Source: Siphlonurus alternatus (taxonomy: Eukaryota > Arthropoda > Insecta > Ephemeroptera > Siphlonuridae). From it: a DNA stretch of 64,000 bases. Below are positions 1-13,000 of this stretch, in pieces. The stretch spans positions 23,637,047-23,701,046 of the forward strand of contig OX463781.1 in assembly GCA_949825025.1 (NCBI GenBank). The letters are read 5' to 3'. Under the pieces are notes generated by a model, which saw nothing but the letters and a program-made list of their open reading frames with translations, was not told where the DNA came from and ran no database searches. The first letter of the stretch is position 1. Each line of letters opens with the position of its first letter. Made by a program: the position numbers and the translations under genes.

Positions 1-159
1 CATACCAACCACAAGTCATCAACATTGAACTGCCTCTTGCTAACCTTTTACCTGTAAATCCAGTTTCCACTCATTCCCATCTTACCAATAGAAAGTCTCG
101 TTTTCGGAAGGTGTCAGTTGACAAATATAATAATATGCGGCTCAAAGAAAAGGCAGAAG

Positions 160-1747
160 CAGTGGCGTAGGCAGGATTTGTCCAAGGGGGGGGTTCTTGA
201 AAATAAATAAGATGAAAAATAGCCCACTGGGGGGTTTGGGGGGCGTAGCCCCCCAATAGCCCGCCGCAGGCGCGATTTTTTTTTAAGGACACGCCCCTTT
301 TTTAGGGTAAAATTATAAAAAAATACTATTATAGAGAATGCATGGCCTGATGCAATATTTTTAAAGTTTTATTTTTTTTTTCACCTCTTTTTTTTAATTT
401 CGTTTCAATATTATACGTGCACTAACGTGCTTTAATTGAGTATATTTAAATCAAATAATTCATCTAATACAACTTTTATATCGTTTTTATTAGTTTCATG
501 GTGCGCGATTTTTTTGAAAAAGAGACATGGACTATACATTTTTTCGATGAAAAGTTGCAGCAAATTTTTTATATTTGTAAATCGGAAATTATGTAGTTAC
601 AATATTTTTGTCACTACTTTTTCTTATAAAAAAATAGAGCACATTTTAAGACGATGTACTGATGTACGAGCAAGAAAAAATATTTTTATTTAATTTTCAA
701 AACAGGAATATCAATTCATTACATTAAGTATACTGTAAAATTAATACATTTAAAAAATCGGATTTTTTTTAACTTCAATAATAAATTCAAAGATATACGT
801 ACAGTATTATACATGAGACAATGAGACTAGCAATTGTAAGATGTAATATACCTATATAATAAATTAAAAATAATAAAATACTATGTCATAATTTTTATTT
901 TTATGCTGAACATTATGCGGGGAATGCTTTCAACATTTTTTACACTTTAAATTGTTGTCTTTACGTGTACAAAAACATAAATAACTTAATGAGGAATAGT
1001 ACATATTATAATTAGGTTGCTGCATGCCATTTTTTTAGTAGTTCAATTGAAAGAGGAGGTTGAGAAATGCACCAATGAATTTTATGTGATTTTTTTTAGT
1101 ACTGCATCATACCTAAAATAGAGATGATAAGAGGTCACGTGACCTGGAGGCTTTGTCCGCAACGCCTATGACGTCATTACATTCTTTGGTTCAACTATAT
1201 AATGCTTGTAAACAACCGCGTTGCTATGGAAACAAATAATAATTTTTAATAAACAAGCAACAATGCAATAATTGTTTACATGTGTTATATAGATAAACCA
1301 AAGAATGTAATGACGTCATAGGCGTTTCGGAAGGCGCCTCCAGGTCACGTGACCTCTTATCATCTCCATTTTAGGTATGATGCAGTACTAAAAAAAATCG
1401 CATAAAATTCATAGGTGCATTTCTCAACCTCCTCTTTCGATTGAGCTACTAAAAAAATGGCATGCAGCAACCTAAATATAATAATATAGAATTATACCAT
1501 GATTATATAATCATAATTCTGCAGACCGATTTTAAATAAAATAAATATGTATTAACGATGTGTTTCGGGGATATAAATTTTTATTTTTATTATTTTTTTT
1601 AAGAAAATTTTTCATAAAATTTTAGCTAAATCGTATCTGTCGAGTCCCATTTTTTGTTATTTTTCCCTTAAAATTTACTAAGGTTCAGCTCTCAAGGGGG
1701 GGGGGGGTTATAACACCCAAAACCCCCCCCCCTTGTCTACGCCCCTG
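160..1747. mobile_element. hAT-type nonautonomous element with 8-bp target duplication
   Basis: The termini CAGTGGCGTAGGCA and (reverse complement of the right end) CAGGGGCGTAGACA form short inverted repeats. They are flanked by the perfect 8-bp duplication GGCAGAAG at 152-159 and 1748-1755, the hAT hallmark. Long G and C runs lie just inside each end. No transposase is visible in the 1588 bp. It interrupts a reading frame and itself carries a nested hairpin MITE (1012-1475). Confidence 0.85.
1012..1475. mobile_element. Hairpin MITE family FB-1, copy 1
   Basis: TTAGGTTGCTGCATGCC at the left is mirrored by GGCATGCAGCAACCTAA at the right, and the whole element folds back on itself. The arms include the AGGTCACGTGACCT palindrome and a TGACGTCA site in each half. 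A second copy lies at 37957-38420. No coding capacity. Confidence 0.85.
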
Positions 1748-2254
1748 GGCAGAAGCATACCTTGGGAGACAAAAGACACACCAAATGGTGTTATTAGAGT
1801 AATGAAGCCAGCTGCAGTCATAGGTAAAAGATGTACAAATTGCACAAGCAAGCTTTTATTCTGTAATTCTGTTACTGACGAGGACCGTCTAAAAATTCAT
1901 AAATATTACAACTCCCTTGCTAATAACCAGAACAACTGTATAAGAAGCGAATTCCGATTACGGCTTCCAAGTACAAACACTTGAAAGAGATATCGGAGAG
2001 TGTCATCCCGAAGAAGTACTGGAGTTTCTACCGTAAACTGCCCCACCTCAAATAGTTTGACGTCCATCGAATAAACTTAAATTATCATTTTTCAATGGTA
2101 GCCTTCTATCTAACATAAACTATGTAACCATCATAACTAGCAATAGAGGCTGCTGTTGTTAAAATGACACTTTGAGTTTATTCTGCAGCTTGTCTACCAA
2201 TTTAGCTAGGCCACTCAGGTCTACATATTTTCCTAATTAATATTATTCCTAGCA

Positions 2255-2475
2255 ATATATTGTTTTGTATTATGTATTATACTATAAAATGTAACTATAA
2301 AATATAATTATAATTATTAAGATGGTTTTTTGTATCATAAAAATATTGTACTGTAGGCATAAAATTCTATGAACTATCATAAATTTTATGAACCACCAGC
2401 TTTATATTGTTTATTTAAAATAATATATAAACTATATTTGACTGAATAGAGAAAGCTAAATAAAGATTATTCCAG
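2255..2475 (+). repeat. Dispersed repeat with AATAAAGA end, copy 1
   Basis: Runs from a TAACTATAAAATATAATTAT-like stretch through GATGGTTTTTTGTATC, a TTTTATGAACCACC block and GAAAGCTAAATAAAGATT. A similar sequence lies at 24063-24280. The AATAAA at the end suggests the 3' end of a retroelement or of a transcribed gene family; its identity is unknown. Confidence 0.5.
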
Positions 2476-2904
2476 TTAATTTCATATCAAAATAAATATA
2501 TAATGCTGGTATTGTATTGTAAAATAAAAAAAAAAAAACTTACGGTAATTGTGTTTTAGATTTCATTACATTTCAGCATGCACCAAATTATAATTTAGTG
2601 TTATGCACTGCTAAAACAATGATATCCTTTTGTAAAAATTTTTATTTTTTTTTTTGCAGTAAAAAAAGTAATATAAATAATAAATAATATAATATTATCT
2701 TGAATTCCCAAAACTTCTATCAGTACCGGTACTATCCCAATAATTTCATTAATTTGTTTATTTATTTTTTTACATAATGGCCAACATTCTTTTATGCGTA
2801 CTTTTTTTGCACATAAATTATACAGATGCAGTTGGCAGGATTTTGTGTTCTAATTAATATATCTGGAGATAATCAGTTTTTTGCTTCTCCTGAACAATTA
2901 TGAA

Positions 2905-3045
2905 AATAATTGATTGGACAAAAGGTCATAACTTATAAAAAAGAGATTGGTCAGAAGGTCAAAACTTATAATTTTAGATTGGTCAAAAAGTCAAAACTTA
3001 TAAAGCTAGATTGGTCAAAAGAGCGCTACAACGACGATATATAAT
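2905..3045. mobile_element. Half copy of hairpin MITE family R
   Basis: Repeated GATTGGTCAAAAGGTCAAAACTT-like units end in GAGCGCTACAACGACGATAT. This is one arm of the complete hairpin at 45084-45438; the other arm is missing here. Confidence 0.75.
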
Positions 3046-4915
3046 ACAGCAATCTTACCAATGACAATTGCACCATCGTTGAACAATCAACTCGATTACG
3101 TCATGTGCGCAGCAAAATCAACCAGTAACTGACTGATCGAGGAAGGATGTTTTTGTGCTGGCGGAATAGAAAAAAAAACATCATTCTATATATTTCCTGA
3201 AATTTATAAACTACTGTTGGTTGCTGAAAAACAACGTATAAATAGTAATTTCAATAATTTGTTATCATATATACTAAATCTCCTCGAGCTCCGTATCAAA
3301 TTTAAATAATTATAATATAAAAAATTTTCAAATTTCAAACATATTAAATATATTGTGCTGTTGCGCTTGTAAATAAGGCACACGTACGTACATCTTACAT
3401 AATATTATATTATTTATGTATATTATATAATATTTTATCCAACTAATAACTCGGCAATATAAATATTAAATTGTATTAAAATTTTTAGGAGAAAATATAT
3501 AGAATTTCTTACATTATTTTTTTTTCACATTTATTTGTGATAAACTGTAAAGTAACTAATTTTTTTACAAGAAAAAAGAAGTCTGGATGTGAATATGGTG
3601 AATTTTTTCTCTTGCACCCTGGGCGCATCTTATTTTGATTTCAACAGATAATGCACGTAATCCCAGTAAACACTGTACGTGCACTGGTACAAGTGATAAA
3701 AATATTTTAGACCGGTACTAGTGCTGGCACAGCTATAGTATTCTGGCCCAACAGTCTCAGGTCTCAGCACAGGACCAATTAATATACTGGACCAACAGAG
3801 TTATGTTTACTGTGGGTAGCTAACAAGTTAAGTACATATATATTTATAGTAAATAGTGAAGTTTTTCAAAATTTCAAATGAACCTAGCTTGAAACGCCTG
3901 TAGGTTATACCACATGTCGTGTTTCTACGCTCAAAAAGTTGCATATATTTTTTAGACTGTTAATACTAAATTTTTAACTTTTAACAATCCTGTATATTAA
4001 TTGATTATTTATATAATTATGTTAATATATACGAAACCGGTATAACATTATTCATTAATATATCTCTTTGAAAATTTCGTAATTATTATCTTATTCAAAA
4101 ATCTTGTAAGAAATTCTGCATTTTTATAACATCTTAATTATTACATATTGCTTATAAGATAGAAGAATCTTAGACTTTTCCATACATCTTATAAAAAAAA
4201 GCTGATAAGAATTTCTTATAAATATTAGGATTTTTTTTTATAATTAAGATTCACTAGATTCATTCGATTAATCTTATAAGATTGCGAAAATTTATATTGT
4301 TTAATTTTAAAGTTTTTTTAAACTGTATATGCTACAATCCGGAAGCGAATTTGCTTCGGACGCGATTTTTTTTTATCCCAACGCGTTAAGACCATGCAGA
4401 AATTCCAAGACGCGAAATTCGCGTTCGGAGCATCACGATTTTGATACCGGTACTACAGAATATTTTGCTCCCAACGCGTTGTGAACAATGAGTAAGCACA
4501 CAACGCGTTGGGAACAAAAGAAAGATAATTCTAATAACGCAAAATCCTCAAATAAATACATAATACGTAATAAAAAATAAAATAAATTTTAAATTTAAAT
4601 AAATTTATAAAATAACATGTAAATTTAATAAATACATTACATATTTATATGTATAAAAGCATTTTAACTTTGTCTTTTAAAATGTATAATTAACAGTTGC
4701 CAGCTTACAATATGCAATTGCTCATTGAAATAATTCTAAGACCACAAAATTTATAGCTTATATATTAATATATAAATAATATATTTATCTATAAATTTCA
4801 ATATGTAACATTTTAGTAAGGCTCAAAATCGGTTAATTTTATATTTTCATTGCAGGTTTCCTGAAGATTTAATTTAATGCATGCATCATGCATGAATTAT
4901 TGCAAGCTTATACCC

Positions 4916-4918
<3 letters not shown>
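3046..4918. other. Intergenic AT-rich stretch, no gene seen
   Basis: No convincing coding sequence. A small hairpin built on CCAACGCGTTGTG / CACAACGCGTTGG lies at about 4470-4512, and a related CCAACGCGTT site at about 4377. The rest is AT-rich and unassigned. Confidence 0.5.
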
Positions 4919-4985
<67 letters not shown>

Positions 4986-4990
4986 TATAT
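4919..4990. repeat. (TA)n microsatellite
   Basis: About 70 bp of TA dinucleotides directly abut the left end of the next foldback element. A CATACATA / TATA tract abuts its right end, suggesting insertion into a TA-rich target. Confidence 0.9.
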
Positions 4991-6222
4991 GTTGGCATCA
5001 AAGCCCGAAACAAATGCGCACACCTAGATGTGCCCCTCGCGATTTGAGCAAAGCCCGAAATTAACAAATATTTCGGGCTTTGCTCATTTAAATTTGATCA
5101 TTTCTAGAAGTGATCAAACCAGAAAAAGCAAAGCCCGACGAGGCATTTTATTTTGGGCTTTGAGTGAATAAAATGAACAATTCTCGGGTGGCGCACCTTC
5201 CGAAAGGCAAAAACCGAAAGACGCCTTCTTATTAATTGTGCGAATTCTGTGAACTATATACAAATGTGTGCACTAGCTAGCTTTTACGGTACAATTTTTT
5301 ATTTCATAAAATAAAAGCTGTGGCAATTAAGTGAAAGTGTAATACAATATTAATTTATTTAATTTTTCAGGAGTTTCACACCTGCACTGTTTCGTTTATC
5401 GCCTCCTGTGTTTGCAAGATTTACTGTCATGATCTATGAATTAATTATATTATTTTTACCATGGCAAGAACATGCCTTACATTTGCAATCCTTTAGGGCA
5501 GAATGCAAAACTCGAACCCTTCTATTATAATTGTTTTAAGTTTGACGATGCCGCTACTGCCATTATCTGAGAGAAAATAATTAAAAATAAAACAATGTTC
5601 TACATATATATATATGGTTTACATTACGTTCCAATGGAGTTACTTATTGGGCCTCAAATTTTTTTACTGCAGAAATAGATGAGAAAGTGACGCCTCTGGA
5701 CGCCTAATAAAAGGATAGGACCTAAAAGGGACGTGGGTTTGCATGAGCCCAACTCCGGCAAAACATTTTGGCAATACTTCCCAGGCTAGAAAATATCTGA
5801 AGAAATCAGAGTGGCATAACTTTGCACCCTCTATCAATTTTTGCAATAAAAAAATTTTTGAGATCGATACTCTAATAGGTATATTCAAAAATAGTTCACA
5901 CTGTGTCTTTCGGTTTTTGCTTTTCGTACGTAAGGTGCGCCACCCGAGAATTGTTCATTTTATTCACTCAAAGCCCAAAATAAAATGCCTCGTCGGGCTT
6001 TGCTTTTTCCGATTTGATCACTTCTAGAAATGATCAAATTTAAATGAGCAAAGCCCGAAATAAAACTTCTCGTCGGGCTTTGCTTTTTCTGGTTTGATCA
6101 CTTCTAGTAATGATCAAATTTAAATGAGCAAAGCCCGAAATGTATGTTAATTTCGGGCTTTGCTCAAATCGCGAGGGGAACATCTAGGTGTGCGCATTGT
6201 TTTCGGGCTTTGATGCCAAAAC
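4990..6222. mobile_element. Foldback element FB-2 with AAAGCCCGAAA subrepeats
   Basis: The ends are GGCATCAAAGCCCGAAA and its complement. Each arm is itself made of small hairpins (GAGCAAAGCCCGAAAT ... ATTTCGGGCTTTGCTC) joined to TGATCAxTTCTAGxAxTGATCA units. The right arm has one extra unit (6041-6130). The centre holds a different nested hairpin (5661-5853). No protein is supported. Confidence 0.8.
5661..5853. mobile_element. Nested hairpin element related to FB-3
   Basis: The left end TTTTTACTGCAGAAATAGATGAG is partly mirrored by CTCTATCAATTTTTGCAATAAAA at the right. It shares the GACGCCT...AAAGGATAGG...GGGACGTGG block with the element at 6417-7054. It sits inside FB-2. Confidence 0.55.
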
Positions 6223-6416
6223 ATACATACATACATACATATATATATATATATCTGTATATAAATATATATACAACTTGTAATGAAATATAGCTGGAGT
6301 TAAAATTGTTCTTCCAATACTTTTCTTTGTCAATATATTTATAAACTAAAAATTTTAAAATCAGCTACTGTAATATGCAGAATTAAAATGACAATGGACA
6401 AAACATACATGAAAAA

Positions 6417-7054
6417 TTTTTATTACAGAAATGAATGGAGGGTACCACTCTGATTTTTTTGTTAAGATTTTTTTGAGACCGGGAACTATTTTTAAGGGTA
6501 AGGTAACGCCACCAATGTTAAAAAAAGTCCCTCACACAAAAATTCTGAAAAAAAAAATAAAATGTTCTCCTCTACACCCCCTATCAGTAGCTAAAATATC
6601 AGGTATACAAATTCGATCTAGTTTTTGAGTTATGAATTTTTAAAGTTGACTAATTTAACATGGGAGTTCCATTCCTCCATGTTAAAGTAGTCAACTTTAA
6701 AAATTCATAACTCAAAAACTAGATCGAATTTGTATACCTGATATTTTAGCTACTGCTAGGGGGTGTAGAGGAGAACATTTTAAATTTTTTTCAGAATTTT
6801 TGTGTGAGGGACTTTTTTTAACATTGGTGGTGTTACCTTACCCTTAAATGATTATTGAAATTTCTGTAATTTAAGTTGGCACCCCTGCATGAATTCTCCA
6901 TAAAAAGGATAGGGACTGGACGCCTATTGACGCCTCCAGGGGACGTGGCAGCACTTTCAATAATTATATAAAAACAGTTCTGAGTCTCAAAAAAATCTGA
7001 AAAAATTCGGAGTACCATAATTTGGTACCCTCTATTCATTTCTGCAATAAAAAA
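6417..7054. mobile_element. FB-3 hairpin element with a nested TTAA MITE
   Basis: The left end TTATTACAGAAATGAATGGAGGG is mirrored by CCCTCTATTCATTTCTGCAATAA. The internal flank GAGACCGGGAACTATTTTTAA is shared with the hairpin at 63655-63955. A complete TTAA-flanked MITE (6496-6843) is inserted in its left part. Confidence 0.75.
6496..6843. mobile_element. TTAA-type hairpin MITE, family FB-4a, copy 1
   Basis: Flanked by TTAA at 6492-6495 and 6844-6847. The ends are GGGTAAGGTAACGCC and GGTGTTACCTTACCC. The two ~165-bp arms pair almost perfectly around a CCATTCC loop. TTAA duplication is typical of piggyBac-mobilised elements. Confidence 0.88.
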
Positions 7055-7715
7055 TATTCATGTAGGTTGTCCATTTCCACTAAAAAAATGCTGGGTAGAG
7101 CTTTTTTTTTTTTTTTTTTTTTTTCATTAATTAATTAATGGAAAGAAATTGGGGGAAATGACAATAATCTTTAAATTTAGGTTATATTAATTTTTATTCA
7201 AGTTCATATGAAATTATTCAAGTTATATAATGTTAACATTATTAATAAAATTATGATATGCATATGCTATACACTGTAAAAATCATATGTGTACATTAAT
7301 TTTGATATAAAATTATTATACTTTGTACCATCGGGGTTTTTAAAAATGCCTATTGCCTGGGAGTCGGAGATATTGCAGTGCCAACATCCTGCATAGGGAG
7401 GTCTTTGATTTTTGTTGTCAGCTGACATCCTGATGGACAATGGAAACAGTGTTGCCAATATCAATGAAATCCATGTCAGGTAAGCTCCGGGTATAGACAT
7501 TCCTTGAGCCCCCGATGGGTTACATTTAACTTTGTATATTAATTGATATTTATTTTAGATGTTAATTTTGTGATAATAATTTTTACAAAGACTAATATAA
7601 ATATTTTTAATCTGAATCATGTCAGTACAAGTTAGAGCAGCACAAATTACCAAATCAAAACTACAGAAAAGAGTAAAATATTTCCCTTGTAAAATGCCTA
7701 ACAATACAGTACTTA
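7055..7715. other. Unassigned stretch between MITEs
   Basis: A T-run lies near 7100-7122. A minus-strand frame at 7267-7500 is open for 77 codons but resembles nothing I know and lacks support as a gene. The rest is AT-rich. Confidence 0.4.
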
Positions 7716-8433
7716 AAGGCCCTATGAATTTTCACAGTAATAAATATACGGTTAGCTTTGCTTCAGAGTGATATGGCTGCAAAAAAAAAAAAAAAAAAAT
7801 TGTTTCAGTAGCACAAGTATTAGAGATAATAAGATAATAGCCAATGAAAAAGCGCCTGTGATGTCACTCCATTCCTAATCATGATATATAGGGAAATAAA
7901 TTCAAAAGATAGGTTCACTCTAGCTGCAACCGTGACGACAATTTTACTACTGAAATGTTGAAATTTCACCAGAGTCTTGATAGAATTTATCAAATAATCT
8001 GAAAGAATTTTGTTGATGGCATGCATACAGACTGAGTTATTACGTTAGCAGAAGTAAAATTGTTGTATTAAGAAAATGATGTTAAAATTTTTCTCCTATA
8101 TTGCTACCGCAATAACTCAGTCTGTATGAATTCAACAAAATTCTTTCAGGCTATTTAACAAATACTATCAAGACTGCCGTGGTAAAATTTCAGAAGTAAA
8201 ATTGTTGCCGTAGTTCCAGCTAGAGTGAACTTATCTTTTGCATTGATTTCCGTATATTGCCGCCACTGAATGGCCGGGATAAGACTGAAGTCACAGATGC
8301 CTTTTCACTGGCTATTATCTGATATTTGTGCTGCTGAAATATTTTTTTATGCAGCCATATCACACTGAAGCAAGGCAAACTGTTTACTTAATAAGTTATA
8401 CTGTGAAAAGGTCATCTATAGGGTTTTTAAATA
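7716..8433. mobile_element. Imperfect hairpin element FB-14
   Basis: The left part (CCCTATGAATTTTCACAGTA, then GCTTCAGAGTGATATGGCTGC) is mirrored at the right (GCAGCCATATCACACTGAAGC, then ATAGGG). The arms (about 7757-8015 and 8110-8375) have many mismatches and indels, so it is older than most hairpins here. The loop lies around 8040-8105. Confidence 0.7.
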
Positions 8434-8559
8434 AACCTTACAACAGCAATAACTTTGCTTTTTTTTTTTCTCCATAGCACTGGGAGATAAAATGTTACTT
8501 TCAAATATAGTTGACATAATTCATATAACTATTAATTTTTAAATAGAAGTTCAATCAAC

Positions 8560-8591
<32 letters not shown>

Positions 8592-9589
8592 GCAAAAGGA
8601 ACAAACATTATCTAGAAAAGTTTATGACAGAACAATCAATTTTAGTGCAATACTGCAGTTTCAAAATTAACAGGGCCAAAAGTATTTTAATACCTTTTAA
8701 TTAAGTTTATAAATACTTTTTGTCTGTTTCTGTTGAATAAGATGTTCATTTTATTATTTCACAATTTGTTTGCATTACTAATTGCTGCAACCAGTTCATT
8801 TAATTAATAATGATACATTGCTTACATATATAGTAAAAACTCATTATTATGCAACTTGTTGTTAGGTAAAACTCGATTTTGAGTAAGGGAGTTTGCGGTT
8901 CAGTAAAAAAATAATTAGCATTGCGGGCACTGGAAAAACTTTTTATAAGGTTAACCTAATTTTGTGGGTCCCTTGATTTTACATTGACAAGTTTTTTACT
9001 GTATATGCTTGAAGTTAACTGGTGAACAATGTCAAGGTACTGGCAGAAAGAAAATACACCAGGTTATGATTTACAGTACCCAAAGTTATTTTTATAAATT
9101 TTACCATGGCAGTTTTTATATTTTAATAATTTTGAAAAACATATTCAACAGATTTGGAAGAAAAACATAAAATGTGTAATAAGTGCAGGTAATAAAGAAG
9201 TTTCAAATTACATAATTAAGGTCATTATAAATTAATGGGAACATTAATTTAAAGAGCCCTATTTTAATCATCTAATCAAACAGCGCACAAAATGTACGGA
9301 TGGGGAAAGAAAGTACAATAAAAAAATTAAATTAAATACAGTACATTAAAATAAAATTAAGTTCACGTTCAAATTAGCATAATTTTAATTTTTAATTTTA
9401 TGATTAGGGTAACTAAGAAAGAGGTGAGGTCACGTTTTTTTATATTAAAAAAAAAAAAAAAAAGATTTATAAAATGTAACAAAACTTCAGCTAATGTAGA
9501 GAAGAGAGAGTAATGTGTAAGATGTAAAGTTTCAAAATATTTCACAAGATAATACACTAATGTCAATACAACAGTATTTTATAATATCA
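8434..9589. other. AT-rich stretch, no gene seen
   Basis: Contains A-runs near 8561-8587 and 9450-9464 and no convincing coding or RNA feature. Confidence 0.5.
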
Positions 9590-9604
9590 ACATTATTATT
9601 GTTG

Positions 9605-9880
9605 TGTTAATTAAATTAAGGAAAATAAACCATTTAGGTTGTGATTATCTTGGTAAAAGAAAAGGATAGGAATAACCAGCAAGGCCTTACCGATCGAAAG
9701 AGTCACAGCAGGTGAAAATCTTGTGGTCACAGTGCACTTGAAAGTTATTTACATTTTTTACATCAAAAATGTAAATAACTTTCAAGTGCACTGTGACCAC
9801 AAGATTTTCACCTGCTGTGACTCTTTCGATCGGTAAGGCCTTGCTGGTTATTCCTATTCTTTTCTTTTACCAAGATAATC
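9605..9880. mobile_element. Palindromic retroelement dimer with 15-bp target duplication
   Basis: The 15-bp direct repeat ACATTATTATTGTTG flanks the insert at 9590-9604 and 9881-9895. The insert is a nearly perfect palindrome (9643-9880) of about 115 bp per arm with a tiny ACATC loop, plus 38 extra AT-rich bases at the left. Each arm matches the 35281-35380 end of the GIY-YIG retroelement (AAAGAAAAGGATAGGAATAACC ... GATCGAAAGAGTCACAGC). So it is two head-to-head copies of one retroelement end, integrated as a unit. Confidence 0.85.
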
Positions 9881-10051
9881 ACATTATTATTGTTGCAAAT
9901 TTTTTAAAACTTGATATTAAATAAGAATATTAGAAACAAAAAATTAAACAGTTATGATATTTAATTCCCCACTAATAGTAATTTGAACCATGGAACGAAT
10001 GTAACGCTACTTAAGCTTGATTTGTGTGGCGCCAACTCGTTTGTTATAGGG

Positions 10052-13000
10052 TTAATCCGAGTCCTCGTCTGCCAAGGCCAGCAGGCGGGAGTATCGTTGC
10101 TGGGCTTCTGCTTTGTGTTCTGCCTCCTCAGGGTCATCTGCTGGTGAGGTAACACTTGACAAAAAGCTAGAGCAGCGACGAGGACGCTCGTTACCTGCAG
10201 TGAAAGGGGGATTTAATTTTCAATAGAATGATTTCATATTCAAAAAGAAAAAAATTGAAATATTAAAAAAGTAAATTAAATATATTTTGTTGTTGTTGTT
10301 CAATGGCTAGTTTTTCAACATTGTTCAGAAAACTCTGAGGCTCCAAATACCCAGTCTGCAAGCCAGATGTTAAATGAAATATTAAAATAGCATTTTAACA
10401 TTTCATTGATTTTGTTTTAAATTTTGCAGCTCTAATGGAACTAATTTGTAAATATGAAAAGTTTTAAGGCACATCTACAGTTCATCAAACTCTCTTCTCT
10501 GCTCTTTTTGGCTATATTAGATACCCCCTAGGATGAATATTAATACATACAAGCTTTTTGTTTTGAGCCCCAACACAAGTTGAAACTTTTTAACTGACTG
10601 GCCAATCAGAACGCCGTGTTACAAGTCGTAAGCAGAAACAAAAAGCTCGTACTTACACTCTTAAACTATACTAGCTGAAATTGCGGACATGTATTAAATT
10701 AAACCGTTAAGCAATACTTTTTGTACAGCTTTAAGATATTGGAAGCAGTCGTAGTCGGGTTTATACAAGGATATACGCCATATACTTTCTGATTGACAGC
10801 GACTCACAGCGTATACACTCAAAAATTATTTACAAGTGTTTATAATGTCAAGGTAAAAACTGACGTCATCAGCATGTACCTTTTATGTTTAATATAGTTA
10901 CTCTCACTGAAAATTAGGACTACATCACTGATTGAAAATAAATTAGCTTACACCACAATAAGTAAAGACAACCAAGAAACACACACTTTCTGATCCAAGC
11001 TCCCTACCGAGACTCACCGGTGTTGATGATGCTGGAAATGTCTATCTCCTGAATGTCATGCTTGAGCTCTATTTTCTTACGAATCTTCTGGCACTTTTTC
11101 AGCGTGGGCGTTCCTACAAACATTTTACAAAACATTTCACTATAGTCTATCAGCACGCCAACATTTAAGTAGCTTTGTATTATTGTAATATATTAATTGA
11201 TATTGTGTGTTATGTTAATGTCGGTTTTGTCTGTGTATTTTTATTTCAGGATTTGATTATGACGTGAACCTATATGTTTGTCTTGTACAACCTAAAAGTT
11301 CAAATGAATAAAATAATAATAATTCTAATGTTATTTATTAGCTTGATAAATGAAAAATTATAAGCAAAGCAATAATTTTACTTCTAATCATTAGTTACAG
11401 TGTCTCGAAAATTAGTAAATTTTTTAAGCAAGCTCCCTATATTGTTAGTACTGAATTTTCTCTAACAAACTATTAATATGTATAGTGTTAGTTCTAGAGT
11501 CTCTAAAATATTGACAGTATATATTTTCAGAGAATTTAAAAATAAATTATTTACAAGCAAATTAGTTAGACAACAGTGATTTGAGAATTTTGCAACCTCT
11601 CTAGAAATTCTACATTATTTAGGTAATAATACAAAATATTGTATTGTAATACGGTACTTACTGTTTGTGTTAAAGCTACATTATTTAGACTTTAACCAAA
11701 CCCTCACCTTTCATGCCGTGGTCGGTGAGCACTTTCAGCAGCCGTTCCTGTCGCCCCTTCTCGGTGCGGCAGCCTTCCAGCAGCTTCTGGTAGTTCTGGA
11801 CACGAATGCCAGCCTTGATAATGTAGTTCCTCAGATGCATCATCTTCTTACTGAATCCCTGCAAATTCAAACAACTTCTAATTTTTGGGAGTAAAAACGG
11901 TTACAAAGATTAAAAATGATAAAACTGGGAATAATAACCTTTTTTTCATAAAAAAAAAAAAAAAAAAAATTATTGCAAGTTCTTTAGTTTTGATTTTTAT
12001 AAAATTATCTTTTATGGACATGCAGTTTATTGTCAGTTCAAATCTCTACCATAAAAATAAAAATTATAAAAAAGGGTTAAAAAGTTAAAAAAAAAATAAT
12101 AAAAAATACCTGGGGATTCCTTTTTGATTTTTTAGACGAGATTGTTGCATTGTTTTCAGAATCATTGTTTTTGACCTCTTTCATAGTATTTGACTTTTTC
12201 TTCTTCTTCTTGGAGTTAGGTACAGAGCTATTGGATGATTTAAGTGGTTTGTCATCTTCCGAACCACTGTCATCACTTGCAGAGCTTCTTACATTCTTCT
12301 CTCTGGCATGGAAAGCTGTTTCTTTTGTAACAACTTGCTTCAGTGGTATTTCGTCTTCATCAGAGCTCTTGTCAGACTTGCTGTTGAGAGAAGGCACTTT
12401 TGCTGTCTTAAATTTTGTTTCTTTCACTTGTTTTTCATCCTCTGAGCTGCTGTCGTCACTTGTCAACAATTTGCTCTTATTATTGTCAATTTGCTCATCA
12501 GAGTTTTCAAAGCTTGAATCAGATTCTTTAATTTCATGCTTTTCAGCAATTTCTTTACCTGAAAGACTTTTTTTTATTAACTTTAAAGGGACTTCATCTT
12601 CAGAACTACTTTGATTACCACTGTTCATATTTGTACTCTTACCATGATTTTTTGTCAGTGGTAAGTTATCTTCTGAACTGGAGTCTGGTAAAGATTTCTT
12701 AGCCTTCTCTTTTCTTGGCCTAGAACTGTCTGAATCAGATAACATTTGAACCTTGCTGGACTTGAAACTTTTCTTTCTCTTGAAAATTTTCAATGGTTCA
12801 TCATCTTCAGACTCATCAGAGCTACTGTAATTCGAAGACTTCTGAACTTTTTTCGTTCCTGCAACTTTGTGTGCTTTTTTCATTATTTGAGTCTTTTCTT
12901 TCTTGCTTTCAGAGGTATGTTTCAGAGATTTACCACTTTTTTTATTCTTATCGGCTTTTGACTTTGACGATTGAGTAGACAGCTTGAGTGCTGGTTTGTC

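Larger units (their letters stand above)
1..2045 (+). pseudogene. Edge fragment of a Cys-motif coding sequence, split by a hAT-type element
   Basis: A reading frame is open from the window edge to about 165 (ending NNMRLKEKAEA). It resumes after the inserted element at 1748 and shifts by one base at about 1770 into a frame that runs to 1984. That second part reads PAAVIGKRCTNCTSK, FCNSVTDEDRLKIHKYYNSL and NNQNNCIRS. The order Cys-x2-Cys, a third Cys, DEDRxxIxxxY, then Q-x-x-C/F-I resembles the N-terminal part of a metazoan family of unnamed, probably transposon-related nuclear proteins. The frameshift and the insertion mean this copy is broken. The family assignment is weak; the open frame and the split are seen directly. 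Confidence 0.45.

Noticed and set aside
7267..7500. Minus-strand frame of 77 codons with a hydrophobic N-terminus
   Set aside because: No recognisable domain, no splice support, and a short frame in a repeat-rich region.
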